Counted from the first letter of the stretch, positions 15,984 to 24,795 are shown. The stretch is 44,303 nucleotides of DNA from an uncultured Spirochaetaceae bacterium (GCA_944389975.1 CALXOH010000004.1:1-44303); one strand, 5' to 3'. Notes: generated from the sequence alone by a model not told the origin. Numbers and translations: made by a program.

Positions 15984-17867
15984 TTACAGGTTCTTTACGA
16001 AGAGTGCCCTGATTGCGTTCAGTACAGCTATCACCATCACCCCGACATCAGCAAAGATCGCAAGCCACATACTTGCCATTCCAAGTGCACCAAGAATGAG
16101 ACAGATGAGTTTGACGCCTATTGCAAATACGATGTTCTGATAGACGATCGAGAGGCACTTTTTCGAGATCCTTATCGCTTTTGCTATCTTCATCGGGTCG
16201 TCATCCATCAGCACTATATCGGCAGCTTCGATCGCTGCGTCCGATCCCATCGCACCCATGGCTATCCCGATATCCGCACGGCTTAGGACCGGAGCATCAT
16301 TTATGCCATCGCCAACGAATGCAAGTTTGTCGTTCTTTCCCTCCATCAAGAGAAGCTTTTCGACTCTCTCGACTTTGTCTCCCGGAAGGAGCTCGCTGAA
16401 GACTTCATCCATTTTCAAAGTGGCTGCAACGTCATTTGCAACCTTCTTTGAGTCTCCGGTGAGCATAACGACCTTCTTCACACCTATTTCCTTCAGCCTT
16501 CTGACAGCATCCTTTGAATCAGCCTTCAAAACATCGGAAATCACGATGTGGCCTACATACGCGCCATCGACAGCGACGTGGATTATCGTGCCGACGCTGC
16601 GACATGGGATGTACTCGATTCCAAGAGTGTTCATCAGCTTGTCGTTTCCGACAGCGACAAAATGGCCGTCGACTTTCGCTACAACGCCGTTTCCGCTTTT
16701 TTCCTCTATATCCGAGACCCGGGATCTGTCGAGCTCTTTACCGTAGTAACGTTCGATACTCTTTGCAATCGGATGGGAAGATGCGCTCTCCGCGTAGGCT
16801 GCGTACTCGATTATCTTCTCCTCGTCGATCGCCTTATGATGGATTGCAACGACTTCAAATACACCCTGGGTAAGGGTTCCGGTCTTGTCGAATACGACTG
16901 TCTTCGTCTTTGAAAGCGTCTCAAGGTAATTCGATCCTTTCACAAGCACTCCGGCATTGCTTGCACCCCCGATTCCCGCAAAGAACGAGAGAGGGATCGA
17001 GATCACAAGTGCACACGGACACGAGATTACAAGGAACGTAAGTGCCCTGTACATCCAAGTTCCCCACATCGGATCTTGACCAAGAAGAAGGTTCAGGATT
17101 GCAGGTATCGTTGCAAGTGCCAGTGCTGCGATGCAGACTGCGGGAGTGTATATTCGTGCGAATTTGGAGATGAAGTCCTCGGACCTTGATTTCCTCGAGC
17201 TTGCGTTCTCAACCATATCCAGGATCTTCGAAACGGTGGACTCGCCGAACTCCTTTTCCGTCCTTGCCTTCAACACCCCCGTCATGTTCACCGATCCCGA
17301 TACGATCTCATCACCCTGATGCACCTCCCTGGGGAGGCTTTCCCCGGTGAGTGCGCTCGTATCAAGAGAGGACGAACCTTCGACGACTACAGAGTCGATG
17401 GGCACTTTCTCCCCGGGCTGGATGATTATTACGCTACCGATTTCAACATCATCCGGGGCAACCTTCTCGAGTTTCCCATTCTTTTCGATGTTCGCGTAAT
17501 CGGGGCGTATGTCCATAAGCTGGGTGATATTCTTCCTGCTTTTCCCGACGGCATAGCTTTGGAAAAGTTCCCCGATCTGGTAAAAGAGCATGACGGCTAT
17601 CGCTTCGGTGTAATCACCGCTCTTTGAGTAGATTGCCAGTACGATCGCACCGACTGTAGCGACTGCCATGAGGAAACACTCATCGAAAACCTGCCCGTTG
17701 ATTATCCCCCGTATCGCTTTCAAGAGAATGTCGTATCCAATTACAAGGTACACCGCCATGTAGAGGATGAATCGGGGAAGGCCCGAAACGCTTGAGAAGG
17801 AAAGTACGATCATGAAGAATGCGGAGATGAGGATACGTATGAGCATCACTTTCTGTTTCTTGTTCAT
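15984..17867 (-). CDS. Zinc/cadmium-exporting P1B-type ATPase
   Basis: Pumps soft divalent metals out across the inner membrane using ATP. The 627-residue protein has TGES (174-177), the metal-site CPC (283-285) in TM6, the phosphorylated Asp327 in DKTGTLT, SHPIAKS near 370 and GDGINDAPVL in the hinge. The last helices contain GVKL and FADVGVM, matching the Lys and Asp that define the P1B-2 Zn/Cd/Pb subgroup of ZntA/CadA. It lacks the fused N-terminal HMA domain of ZntA. Instead, a separate HMA protein is encoded 12 bases upstream, so the metal-delivery domain is supplied in trans. Second gene of the operon and ended by a strong terminator. Confidence 0.93.
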   Translation of the reverse strand: MNKKQKVMLIRILISAFFMIVLSFSSVSGLPRFILYMAVYLVIGYDILLKAIRGIINGQVFDECFLMAVATVGAIVLAIYSKSGDYTEAIAVMLFYQIGELFQSYAVGKSRKNITQLMDIRPDYANIEKNGKLEKVAPDDVEIGSVIIIQPGEKVPIDSVVVEGSSSLDTSALTGESLPREVHQGDEIVSGSVNMTGVLKARTEKEFGESTVSKILDMVENASSRKSRSEDFISKFARIYTPAVCIAALALATIPAILNLLLGQDPMWGTWMYRALTFLVISCPCALVISIPLSFFAGIGGASNAGVLVKGSNYLETLSKTKTVVFDKTGTLTQGVFEVVAIHHKAIDEEKIIEYAAYAESASSHPIAKSIERYYGKELDRSRVSDIEEKSGNGVVAKVDGHFVAVGNDKLMNTLGIEYIPCRSVGTIIHVAVDGAYVGHIVISDVLKADSKDAVRRLKEIGVKKVVMLTGDSKKVANDVAATLKMDEVFSELLPGDKVERVEKLLLMEGKNDKLAFVGDGINDAPVLSRADIGIAMGAMGSDAAIEAADIVLMDDDPMKIAKAIRISKKCLSIVYQNIVFAIGVKLICLILGALGMASMWLAIFADVGVMVIAVLNAIRALFVKNL

Positions 17868-17879
17868 TTCCGCCCCCGA

Positions 17880-18098
17880 TCAGATGAAAACCTCTGCATC
17901 GCTTTCAACCTTCTTACAGTTGGCCCTCACCTCTTCCATCACATGATTCCTATCCACTCCTTCATCGAACTCGACAGTCATCTTCTGCATCATGAAGTTC
18001 ACCGAAGCGTCCTTCACGCCGCTTGTATGCCTTGCGGCAGCTTCCATCTTGTTGGCGCAGTTTGCACAGTCCACTTCGATCCTGTAACTCTTTTTCAT
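17880..18098 (-). CDS. Small HMA-domain heavy-metal-binding protein
   Basis: A 72-residue soluble protein made of a single HMA ferredoxin-like fold with the metal motif VDCANCANKME (CxxC near residue 10-13). It probably binds Zn2+ or Cd2+ and hands it to, or regulates, the P-type ATPase encoded next. The frame is open to 18206, but GGAGG is spaced six bases from the ATG at 18098 and the extra sequence covers the promoter, so the short form is chosen. A stand-alone HMA subunit next to an HMA-less pump is known in other anaerobes. Confidence 0.9.
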   Translation of the reverse strand: MKKSYRIEVDCANCANKMEAAARHTSGVKDASVNFMMQKMTVEFDEGVDRNHVMEEVRANCKKVESDAEVFI

Positions 18099-18114
18099 AT
18101 TCATCCTCCACACA

Positions 18115-18132
18115 ATTAAACGATTGCTTAAT
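18115..18132. promoter_or_regulatory. Candidate ArsR/SmtB-type metal operator (ATTAA-N8-TTAAT)
   Basis: ATTAA (18115-18119) and TTAAT (18128-18132) flank ACGATTGC just downstream of the likely -10 of the HMA-ATPase operon. AT-rich arms with an eight-base centre resemble operators of metal-sensing ArsR-family repressors. No ArsR gene is in the window; the nearby TetR gene is an alternative. Confidence 0.45.
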
Positions 18133-18142
18133 CTTTGATTAG

Positions 18143-18171
18143 AAATTACACCTTCTTTCCATCTATTGCAA
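18143..18171 (-). promoter_or_regulatory. Candidate sigma-70 promoter of the metal-export operon
   Basis: On the minus strand TTGCAA (18171-18166), a 17-base spacer and TAATTT (18148-18143). The palindrome at 18115-18132 would cover the transcription start. Confidence 0.45.
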
Positions 18172-18213
18172 CCCTTTTCGAACGAAAAAAAGGAAATGGA
18201 ATGCAAAAATACA

Positions 18214-18227
18214 TTGACATTGTGTCA
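18214..18227 (+). promoter_or_regulatory. TTGACA element within a TGACA-N3-TGTCA dyad upstream of the tetR gene
   Basis: TGACA (18215-18219) and TGTCA (18223-18227) are perfect inverted copies separated by three bases and overlapping a TTGACA -35-like box. They lie 38 bases before the TetR start, consistent with an autoregulatory operator. No good -10 at 17 bases was found. Confidence 0.4.
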
Positions 18228-18265
18228 GTATCGTTGTAGTTCTTCTTATATCAAGGGGCACGGAA

Positions 18266-18910
18266 ATGCCGAAAGTTTCAAAAGAGATAGCCAGTAAAAG
18301 GCCGGAAGAGATAATGAACGCATGCGTTAAGCTCTATTCATCGATGAATTTCAGGGAGATCACGCTGAACGACATCAGCAGGGAGACGAGCTTTTCGCGC
18401 CCTTCGATCTACAACTATTTCTCTACGAAAGAGGAGATATTCCTCATGATTCTCCAGAATGAATACGAGAAATGGATCGAAGATCTTGAGAGGATCCGGG
18501 AGAAAGAAACCCTTTCTCCAAGCGAATTCGCCTCCCTTGTCGCATCATCGCTTGAGAAGAGGGTTCTGCTACTGAAGATACTTTGCATGAACCTCTTCGA
18601 GATCGAGGAGGAAAGCAGGGATGAAAGGTTGTTGGAGTTCAAGAACGTATATAAGAAATCCATTGAAGTGCTCTCAAAAGTCATTTCGAAGTTCTTTCCG
18701 GCGCTCGATGGGAGAAAGTATGATTTCCTCTTCAGTTTCTTTCCTTTCATGTACGGGCTGTATCCATACGTCTACCCTACCCGGAAGCAGATGGATGCGA
18801 TGGAGAAAGCGGAAGTGAAGCGGCCTGACGAGGGCATATACGAACTGACGAGAAGGTTTATTGAAAACCTTCTTGAAGGAATGCTAGCCAAAGAAGAAGA
18901 CACACTATGA
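18266..18910 (+). CDS. TetR/AcrR-family transcriptional regulator
   Basis: A 214-residue protein with an N-terminal TetR HTH: IMNACVKLYSSMNFREITLNDISRE leads into the recognition helix FSRPSIYNYFSTKEEIF (about residues 48-64). The C-terminal ligand domain ends with a region rich in aromatic residues (FSFFPFMYGLYPYVYP) similar to AcrR-type pockets. The ligand is unknown. It is divergent from the metal-export operon and followed after 18 bases by the DUF362 gene, so it may control itself, the DUF362 gene and possibly the divergent operon. AAGGGG precedes the ATG. Confidence 0.9.
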   Translation: MPKVSKEIASKRPEEIMNACVKLYSSMNFREITLNDISRETSFSRPSIYNYFSTKEEIFLMILQNEYEKWIEDLERIREKETLSPSEFASLVASSLEKRVLLLKILCMNLFEIEEESRDERLLEFKNVYKKSIEVLSKVISKFFPALDGRKYDFLFSFFPFMYGLYPYVYPTRKQMDAMEKAEVKRPDEGIYELTRRFIENLLEGMLAKEEDTL

Positions 18911-18928
18911 AAATCCAAAGGGGTCAAT

Positions 18929-19819
18929 ATGAAGTCGAAAGTTTATTTCACAAGAAAGATCACACCCGAGAAGGTGGTCGAAGCGTATGTGAAACTCGGG
19001 ATTACACTTCCTGGAAAGGTTGCAGTGAAGGTCCACTCTGGAGAAAAGGGCAACCAGAACTACCTTCACCCCGATTTCTGGAAGGATGTGGTTGGAAAAG
19101 TGAACGGCACGATCGTAGAGTGCAATACTGCATACGGGGATGCTGCAGGGGGAGTGAGGGACAACACCGAGTCCCACTGGAAGCTTTTGAAGGAGCATGA
19201 ATGGACGAAGTACTTTTCCGTCGATCTGATGGATGAGGAAGGTCCGGATGTGATTTGGCAGATTCCAAATGGAAAGATACTAAAGGAAAACCACGTTGGA
19301 AAGCACATCCTCAACTACGACTCGATGCTAGTACTTGCACACTTCAAGGGACACCCGATGGGTGGATACGGCGGAGCTTTGAAGCAGCTTTCAATCGGAT
19401 GTGCAAGCCGCGCAGGGAAAGCATTGATCCACTCTGCAGGCAAGACAGACGACAGGTTCGATACATGGAAGATGCACGCAAGCCCGGTAGAGTTTCCTGA
19501 AGCGATGGCAGATGCCGCGATGAGCGTCGTAGAACATTTCAACGGAAAGATAGCATTCGTCAACGTTATGAAGAACCTCTCTGTCGACTGCGATTGCTGC
19601 GAAGTTGCAGAAGATCCGTGCATGAAGGACATCGGAATCCTCTCATCCCTCGATCCCGTGGCGATCGACCAGGCATGCATAGACCTCGTGTGGAATTCGA
19701 ATGACCCGGGAAAGGAGCACTTCAAGGAAAGGGTCACAAGCAGGAACGGAATCCACACAATCGAAGCTGCTGCTGAACTCGGTTATGGTACAAGGGAATA
19801 CGAACTTATCGAATTTTGA
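18929..19819 (+). CDS. DUF362-family protein (putative Fe-S associated)
   Basis: A 296-residue protein of the DUF362 family. The N-terminal VAVKVHSGEKGNQNYLHP replaces the usual VxIKPN block, then VECNTAYGDAAGG, HFKGHPMGGYGGALKQLSIG (the family's most conserved block), and IGILSSLDPVAIDQACIDLV near the C-terminus. Family members often carry ferredoxin domains; this one has only a small Cys group (DCDCCEVAEDPC, near 225-236) that might hold a metal or cluster. Biochemical function is not established. It follows tetR by 18 bases with AGGGG before its ATG, so both are probably one transcript. Confidence 0.85.
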   Translation: MKSKVYFTRKITPEKVVEAYVKLGITLPGKVAVKVHSGEKGNQNYLHPDFWKDVVGKVNGTIVECNTAYGDAAGGVRDNTESHWKLLKEHEWTKYFSVDLMDEEGPDVIWQIPNGKILKENHVGKHILNYDSMLVLAHFKGHPMGGYGGALKQLSIGCASRAGKALIHSAGKTDDRFDTWKMHASPVEFPEAMADAAMSVVEHFNGKIAFVNVMKNLSVDCDCCEVAEDPCMKDIGILSSLDPVAIDQACIDLVWNSNDPGKEHFKERVTSRNGIHTIEAAAELGYGTREYELIEF

Positions 19820-19823
19820 CAAG

Positions 19824-19841
19824 AAGGGGGCAGCTACCCCC
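19824..19841. terminator. Hairpin between convergent DUF362 and aminotransferase genes
   Basis: An AGGGGG...CCCCCT stem around a six-base loop lies in the 14-base gap and overlaps the stop codon of the minus-strand aminotransferase. On the plus strand it is followed by ATTTAATTTC, a modest T-rich tail. Confidence 0.5.
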
Positions 19842-21030
19842 TATTTAATTTCTTCAAAAGAGAACCAAGCTTCTCAAGCCTCGATAGTGCCTCATCCAAA
19901 GTTTCCTTCGAGCGCGCGAAGTGAAGCCTGATGAGGTTGTTCACTTCCTCGCGGAAGAAGCTTGAGCCAGGAACTGCGGCAACACCGATGTTCTCGACCA
20001 TCCATTCGCAGAACTCCAGATCGCTCCATCCTGAGAACCGGGGAAGATCCAGGAAATCCTGAATGTCGACAAGAACGAAGTACGAACCCTCCGGGGTGTT
20101 GTGCTTCAAGCCGATCCTGTCAAGGCCGGATAAAAAGTAATCCCTTTTCTCCGTATACGTCTTTCCAAGTTCCTCGTAATAGCTCTCGGGAAGGGTAAGG
20201 CCCGCAACTGCAGCCTCCTGCAATGGAGCGGCAGCTCCGACAGTCAGAAAATCGTGCACTTTCTTCGCACCTTCTATCACATCTTCCGGTCCGATGAGGT
20301 ATCCAAGGCGCCAACCCGTGATCGAATAGGTCTTCGAAAGCGAATTGCACGTTATCGTGTGCTCGAACATCCCGGGAAGGGATGCCATCTGCACGTGCAC
20401 ATGTGGTTTGTAGACGATGTGCTCGTACACCTCATCGGTGACGACGAACGCGTCGTACTCCACTGCAAGCTTTCCGATCGATTCAAGCTCTTCTCTCGTA
20501 AATACTTTTCCACATGGGTTTGAAGGATTGCATACGATGATGGCCTTCGCACCCTCCTTGAACCCTTTTTCGATCAAGGAAAGGTCGAACGAATACGTTG
20601 GAGGAACAAGCGGGATGTACACAGGCTCAGCCCCGGACAGGATCGCATCCGCACCGTAGTTCTCATAGAACGGGGAGAATACCATCACTTTGTCTCCGGG
20701 ATTGCATATCGTCATCATCGCACACATCATCGCTTCAGTGCCGCCGCAGGTGACCACGATCTCCTTCTCCGGATCGATCTGCCTGTTCATCGTACGCTCG
20801 ACCTTTTTTGCAAGAGCCTCGCGGAAATTCTCTGCGCCGAATGTTACAGAGTACTGATGAGGTCCCTTATATGCAACCTCGGAAAGCGCATCCAAAAGCG
20901 GCTTCGGAGGATCGAAATCAGGGAATCCCTGGGAGAGGTTTATGCTCCCGGGACATGAGTCGCTTATCCTCGTCATCCTTCTTATTACCGAATCTGTAAA
21001 TGTTCCTACCCTATCACTCAACTTTGGCAT
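19834..21030 (-). CDS. Class I/II pyridoxal-phosphate aminotransferase (aspartate/aromatic/kynurenine-type)
   Basis: A 398-residue fold-type I transaminase. Typical blocks: INLSQGFPDFDPP near 30, VTCGGTEAMMCAM near 92, CNPSNPCGKVF near 170, VTDEVYEHIVY near 200, and the PLP lysine in SLSKTYSITGWRLGY near 233. The FARSKETLDEAL segment near the C-terminus carries the substrate-carboxylate Arg. The family moves amino groups between amino acids and 2-oxo acids, so it could use 2-oxoglutarate from the acn-icd arm. Exact substrate cannot be set from sequence. GAGGTG precedes the ATG. The upstream LarA-like gene ends 18 bases away on the same strand, suggesting co-transcription. Confidence 0.9.
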   Translation of the reverse strand: MPKLSDRVGTFTDSVIRRMTRISDSCPGSINLSQGFPDFDPPKPLLDALSEVAYKGPHQYSVTFGAENFREALAKKVERTMNRQIDPEKEIVVTCGGTEAMMCAMMTICNPGDKVMVFSPFYENYGADAILSGAEPVYIPLVPPTYSFDLSLIEKGFKEGAKAIIVCNPSNPCGKVFTREELESIGKLAVEYDAFVVTDEVYEHIVYKPHVHVQMASLPGMFEHTITCNSLSKTYSITGWRLGYLIGPEDVIEGAKKVHDFLTVGAAAPLQEAAVAGLTLPESYYEELGKTYTEKRDYFLSGLDRIGLKHNTPEGSYFVLVDIQDFLDLPRFSGWSDLEFCEWMVENIGVAAVPGSSFFREEVNNLIRLHFARSKETLDEALSRLEKLGSLLKKLNRG

Positions 21031-21048
21031 CTTTCACCTCTTTTCTAT

Positions 21049-22326
21049 TCACTTTGCAACTGCAGGAAGGACTGTCGAACCCGTTGGAATTACATAGATG
21101 CTCTTTCCTTCGAGGTTTGCATCAGACATCAATGCATCCAGATCGCTATACGCTTTGATGCCCATCGGGGCTACAGTCTCTGCGGGTATCGACGAATACA
21201 TCAGGATCCTGAAGCGCCTTGCCTGTTCGCAGTTGAGGAAGAATATGTACCCACCTACTGTGAAGTTCTCTCTCAATTCCTTTTCAAACGTACCTGAAAC
21301 AAGCGGCTTTATCCAATCGAAATAATCGGGGCTTCCACCGCCATTCCTTCCTTCAAGGAACAATATCAAGGTACCGCCATCCTCCAGTGCTGAAATGACG
21401 TTGTCGACAGCCTTCGTTCCTTGGTAAAGCGATTCGTCCTTCGGGAAACCTCCGCAGCTCGTGATGACGACATCCGCTTTCTTTTCTATGGGCACCGTAT
21501 AGATCTTACGAACTTCATCGCACGCTCTTTCCCATGACTTCTTCCAATGCCCCGAATAGATTCCGGTGAGCTTGAACTCTGTATCGGTGACGAGGTTTAT
21601 CATGAAAAGGTTTTTCACCATCGAAGCCGCTTCAAGCATATCCTCGTTGAGCGGGTTTCCCTCAAGTATCCCGTTTCCGATCTTCGGGTTCGTGACAAAC
21701 GCATTCTCCGAGAGGCTGTATGCATGGTTGTGTTTTATAGTCTCAAGACCCGCGACTCCGGGAAGGATGCTCTTCCTGCCCCCTCCGAAACCAGCCATCA
21801 CGTGGTATGTCGCCGCCCCGAGTGCGATCACCAGGTCAGCGTTTGCAACCTCCTTGTTGATCCAAACCGGCGTTTCGTAGCTTGTAGTGCCGAGGTAAAC
21901 AAGGTCACCAGCATGGCAGTCGTGGTTTACGACGCGAACTTTGTCGTAGACATCCTTCGTGACGAGTTTCTCCAAATCCTCTTTGCTTCCCCCTATGTGC
22001 GTGCCGTTTGCGATGACGATCACGATATCCTCATACTTTTTTCCCGCGCGGGTGACGAGGTACTCCACAAGGTGAGGGACGATGAGGTCCTGACGCATCC
22101 AGAAGCGCGTCATGTCGCTTACTATGATCGCAATGCTTTTTTCATTCCTTGCAAGTGCTTCAAGGCTTTCACTCCCTATTGGATTGTCAAGGGAATCGAT
22201 CAAGCTCCCCTTTATATCCCCTATGGGAGTGGTGTTGTTGCCTTCAAGTACGCCTATCACCTGGTCTTCCTCGACAGGAATCGAGAGAGAGGTGTCACCA
22301 TATCTGAATGTATAGTTCTTCTTCAT
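21049..22326 (-). CDS. larA: LarA-type nickel-pincer (NPN) lactate/2-hydroxyacid racemase
   Basis: A 425-residue protein of the LarA (DUF2088) family. Characterised LarA racemises lactate using a covalently bound nickel-pincer nucleotide. The residues of the L. plantarum enzyme are present at matching spacing: DMTR near 71-74, His110 in NGTH, His175 in TYHVMAGFGGGRK, Lys185 (cofactor attachment) and His201. Relatives act on other 2-hydroxyacids, so lactate is only the default. Cofactor synthesis genes larB, larC and larE are not in the window. The frame is open to 22434, but the ATG at 22326 begins the conserved domain and has GGAG ten bases upstream. Probably an operon with the downstream aminotransferase. 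Confidence 0.87.
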   Translation of the reverse strand: MKKNYTFRYGDTSLSIPVEEDQVIGVLEGNNTTPIGDIKGSLIDSLDNPIGSESLEALARNEKSIAIIVSDMTRFWMRQDLIVPHLVEYLVTRAGKKYEDIVIVIANGTHIGGSKEDLEKLVTKDVYDKVRVVNHDCHAGDLVYLGTTSYETPVWINKEVANADLVIALGAATYHVMAGFGGGRKSILPGVAGLETIKHNHAYSLSENAFVTNPKIGNGILEGNPLNEDMLEAASMVKNLFMINLVTDTEFKLTGIYSGHWKKSWERACDEVRKIYTVPIEKKADVVITSCGGFPKDESLYQGTKAVDNVISALEDGGTLILFLEGRNGGGSPDYFDWIKPLVSGTFEKELRENFTVGGYIFFLNCEQARRFRILMYSSIPAETVAPMGIKAYSDLDALMSDANLEGKSIYVIPTGSTVLPAVAK

Positions 22327-22350
22327 CGAAATTATTCTCCAAAACCCATA

Positions 22351-22403
22351 AAAACATCCGGAGTTTGTTTTCAACCTTTTATACAATTCTCCGGATTGTT
22401 TTT
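22351..22403 (-). terminator. Hairpin/terminator between the amino-acid ABC operon and larA
   Basis: ATCCGGAG (22356-22363) and CTCCGGAT (22389-22396) are perfect inverted copies. On the minus strand the second arm is followed by GTTTTT, and outer A/T runs can extend the stem past one bulge. The loop is long (25 bases), so strength is uncertain. Confidence 0.5.
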
Positions 22404-22430
22404 TCAAGCGTTGAATTCTGACTGGATTGA

Positions 22431-23168
22431 TCAAAGCACCTTGTTCAAGAAGCTTATCAACCTCGGGCTATGCGGATCGTTGAAGAAATCACTTGCGCTC
22501 CTATCTTCATCGATCAGACCGCCGTCGAGAAAGAGCACCCTGTCGCTCACTTCGCGGGCAAAACGCATCTCATGTGTGACGATGATCATCGTCATTCCGC
22601 TTTCAGCAAGGTCCTTCATTACGTCCAGCACCTCTCCGATCATCTCCGGATCGAGCGCGCTTGTCGGCTCATCAAAGAGCATGACCTCCGGGTCCATCAT
22701 CAGCGAACGCAATATCGCAATCCTCTGCTTCTGCCCGCCCGAAAGCTGGGACGGGAAAGAGTCCGCCTTATCATCCAGTCCGAGGCGTTTGAGTAGCTCT
22801 AATGCCTTCTCCATTGCCTCATCCTGAGTCATTCCCTTTATCTTTACAGGTGCAACCGTGAGGTTTTTAATCACGTTCATGTTATTAAAGAGATTGAAAT
22901 GCTGGAAGACCATTCCGATCTTTTGGCGCTGCACGTTGATATCGACATTCTTGGAACAGATGTCGACGTTATTGAAATATATGTGACCCGAAGATGGCAT
23001 TTCCAACAGGTTCAGACACCTTAGGAACGTACTCTTTCCACCACCCGAGGGTCCTATTATCGAAACAACCTTCTTTGCCTCGAACTCCGTCGATATCCCT
23101 TTCAAGACCTGGAGGTCTCCGAAATTCTTCTTCAGGTCCTTCACCCTGATGATGCTCTTACCTTCCAT
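22431..23168 (-). CDS. Polar amino-acid ABC transporter ATPase (GlnQ/ArtP type)
   Basis: A 245-residue ATPase energising the adjacent permease. Walker [10 protein letters not shown] (about 38-46), Q-loop [10 protein letters not shown], signature [11 protein letters not shown] near 145, Walker [14 protein letters not shown] near 166 and H-loop VTHEMRF. Normal length, without the RsbW-like tail found on the other amino-acid ATPase in this window. Its start overlaps the permease stop by 11 bases. Third and last gene of the binding protein-permease-ATPase operon. Confidence 0.95.
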   Translation of the reverse strand: MEGKSIIRVKDLKKNFGDLQVLKGISTEFEAKKVVSIIGPSGGGKSTFLRCLNLLEMPSSGHIYFNNVDICSKNVDINVQRQKIGMVFQHFNLFNNMNVIKNLTVAPVKIKGMTQDEAMEKALELLKRLGLDDKADSFPSQLSGGQKQRIAILRSLMMDPEVMLFDEPTSALDPEMIGEVLDVMKDLAESGMTMIIVTHEMRFAREVSDRVLFLDGGLIDEDRSASDFFNDPHSPRLISFLNKVL

Positions 23169-23850
23169 GTCTCATCCTCTTTTCAAGTAATCCTATAAGC
23201 CTGCTGCTTATGAACGTAAGAATGAAGTAAATGCATGCCGCGATCGCAAGACAAGGCAGTGAGCGGTAAGTGAGTGCAATCACTCCTTGTGCGCCGTACA
23301 TGAGATCCGATATCCCGATTACGGATACGATCGAAGATTCCTTTATGACAGTCACGAATTCGTTCCCAAGTGCCGGAAGTATGTTCTTCACAGCCTGCGG
23401 GAGGATTACGAGTTTCATTGACTCGCCGTACTTGAAGCCAATGCTGCGGGCAGCTTCCATCTGCCCTTCATCCACAGCCTGGATACCGGACCTGATGACT
23501 TCAGCGATGTATGCGCAGCTATTCATGCTCATTGCGACTATCCCTGCCATGAAGCGCGAGAAGTTTGGAATGAACGACACGTCAGGGAATTCGATTCCCA
23601 CCATCGGAAGCCCGTAGAATATAAACATCAGCTGAACCATCAGCGGAGTTCCTCGTATGAATTCGATGTACGCTGTTGCAATCCACTTGAGCGGCTTTAT
23701 CCTGCACATCCTCATGATTGCCATCAAAGTGCCGAAAATCACCCCCAGCACGACGCTCATCGCGGCGATGATGAGGGTGTTTTTGACTCCATCGAGAAAA
23801 TACGGGTAATACTCTTGAAGGATTACTGCAAATTGCTCGAAAAAGTTCAT
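23158..23850 (-). CDS. Polar amino-acid ABC transporter permease (HisM/GlnP family)
   Basis: A 230-residue inner-membrane protein with about five helices. It has the family N-terminal [17 protein letters not shown] and the cytoplasmic coupling loop [24 protein letters not shown] that contacts the ATPase. The frame opens at 23898, but AAAGAGG fits the ATG at 23850, which gives the conserved NFFEQF start. Probably a homodimer, since only one permease is present. Separated from the binding-protein gene by a stem-loop. Confidence 0.94.
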   Translation of the reverse strand: MNFFEQFAVILQEYYPYFLDGVKNTLIIAAMSVVLGVIFGTLMAIMRMCRIKPLKWIATAYIEFIRGTPLMVQLMFIFYGLPMVGIEFPDVSFIPNFSRFMAGIVAMSMNSCAYIAEVIRSGIQAVDEGQMEAARSIGFKYGESMKLVILPQAVKNILPALGNEFVTVIKESSIVSVIGISDLMYGAQGVIALTYRSLPCLAIAACIYFILTFISSRLIGLLEKRMRHGR

Positions 23851-23870
23851 GAAAAACCTCTTTGAGGAAA

Positions 23871-23890
23871 CTTGCAGGTTGCCCTGCAAG
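23871..23890 (-). promoter_or_regulatory. Stem-loop between the binding-protein and permease genes
   Basis: CTTGCAGG and CCTGCAAG form a perfect eight-base stem with a four-base loop, 21 bases before the permease ATG and with no T-run. Likely an attenuating or mRNA-stabilising hairpin that lets the binding protein be made in excess. Confidence 0.6.
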
Positions 23891-23976
23891 AAAGACAAGG
23901 ACTGTCATGGGGCCTGGGACCCAAGCCAGATACTATTACAATTACCGGATATTCTTATCCACAGCCTAAATGGCTA

Positions 23977-24795
23977 TCAGAGGCCAAGCTCCTTCTGAAG
24001 CGCCACAGCCTCGTCGTAAGCCTTCTGATACGAACCGTCTGCAACGATAGTCTCTACTACGGAGTTTACAACTTCCAAGAGGTCTGCATTACCTTTCTTC
24101 ACTACTACGGACTTACCAAACGTAGCTTCCTTCGAATCGAACGTGTAGTTGGCCTTTACGAGCTTGCCGTCACTGGATGCGATGATCGAATCGCCTACAG
24201 CAGCATCCACGACAAGACCTGCGATGTTCCCGTTCTGCACCTCAAGGGAAAGCTCTGGATACTTTGCAAGCTCAAAGAGCTCGGATTCCGGGAATACCTT
24301 CTTGATCAGCTGTGACTGGATCGTTCCCCTCTGGGCACCGACTTTCAAGCCCTTGAGTGCGTCAGCGGATGTGTATACGTCTTCATTTCCTGCCTGTACC
24401 ACCAGATACTGGAGGCTCTCTTCGTATATCGATGAGAAATCGATGACCTGGGCCCTTTCAGGTGTGTTTGTGAAAGCTGCGATGCCGACGTCAACCTGAC
24501 CCGACTGGACGGCAGGGATGATTCCATCGAATGCCATGTCAACGACCTCAAGTTCCACGCCCAATGCTTCAGCGATCTTCTCTGCAATATAGATATCGCA
24601 TCCGACGATGTTCGCATCCTTGTCCTTGAATTCGTACGGAGCGTACTGTGCTTCAGTTCCCATCACGAGCTTTCCCGCTTCCTGTATCTTCTGGACTGCA
24701 CCTGACTGGCCGTCAGTCTCTCCACCAGCAAAAAGAAATGCAGGAACTGCCATAAGAGCGATAAACAGAACACAAATCTTGAAAAGCTTTTTCAT
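23977..24795 (-). CDS. Polar amino-acid ABC transporter substrate-binding protein
   Basis: A 272-residue secreted protein. The signal peptide (KKLFKICVLFIALMAVPAFLFAGG) has the LFAGG ending common in spirochaete binding proteins and no lipobox Cys. The bac_3 fold follows: GKLVMGTEAQYAPYEF (lobe 1), GCDIYIAEKIAEALGVELEVVDMAFDGIIPAVQSGQVDV, then ALKGLKVGAQRGTIQ (lobe 2) and a C-terminal helix with ADGSYQKAYDEAV. Normal lobe order, unlike the fused domain at 10737-12242. The ligand is a polar amino acid; the Arg-box-like palindromes upstream hint at a basic amino acid. GGGAGAG precedes the ATG. First gene of the operon. Confidence 0.93.
   Translation of the reverse strand: MKKLFKICVLFIALMAVPAFLFAGGETDGQSGAVQKIQEAGKLVMGTEAQYAPYEFKDKDANIVGCDIYIAEKIAEALGVELEVVDMAFDGIIPAVQSGQVDVGIAAFTNTPERAQVIDFSSIYEESLQYLVVQAGNEDVYTSADALKGLKVGAQRGTIQSQLIKKVFPESELFELAKYPELSLEVQNGNIAGLVVDAAVGDSIIASSDGKLVKANYTFDSKEATFGKSVVVKKGNADLLEVVNSVVETIVADGSYQKAYDEAVALQKELGL

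Noticed and set aside
21547-22827. A 426-codon plus-strand open frame
   Set aside because: Antisense to larA and the GlnQ-type ATPase, both of which have intact motifs. The frame is a by-product of their codon pattern.
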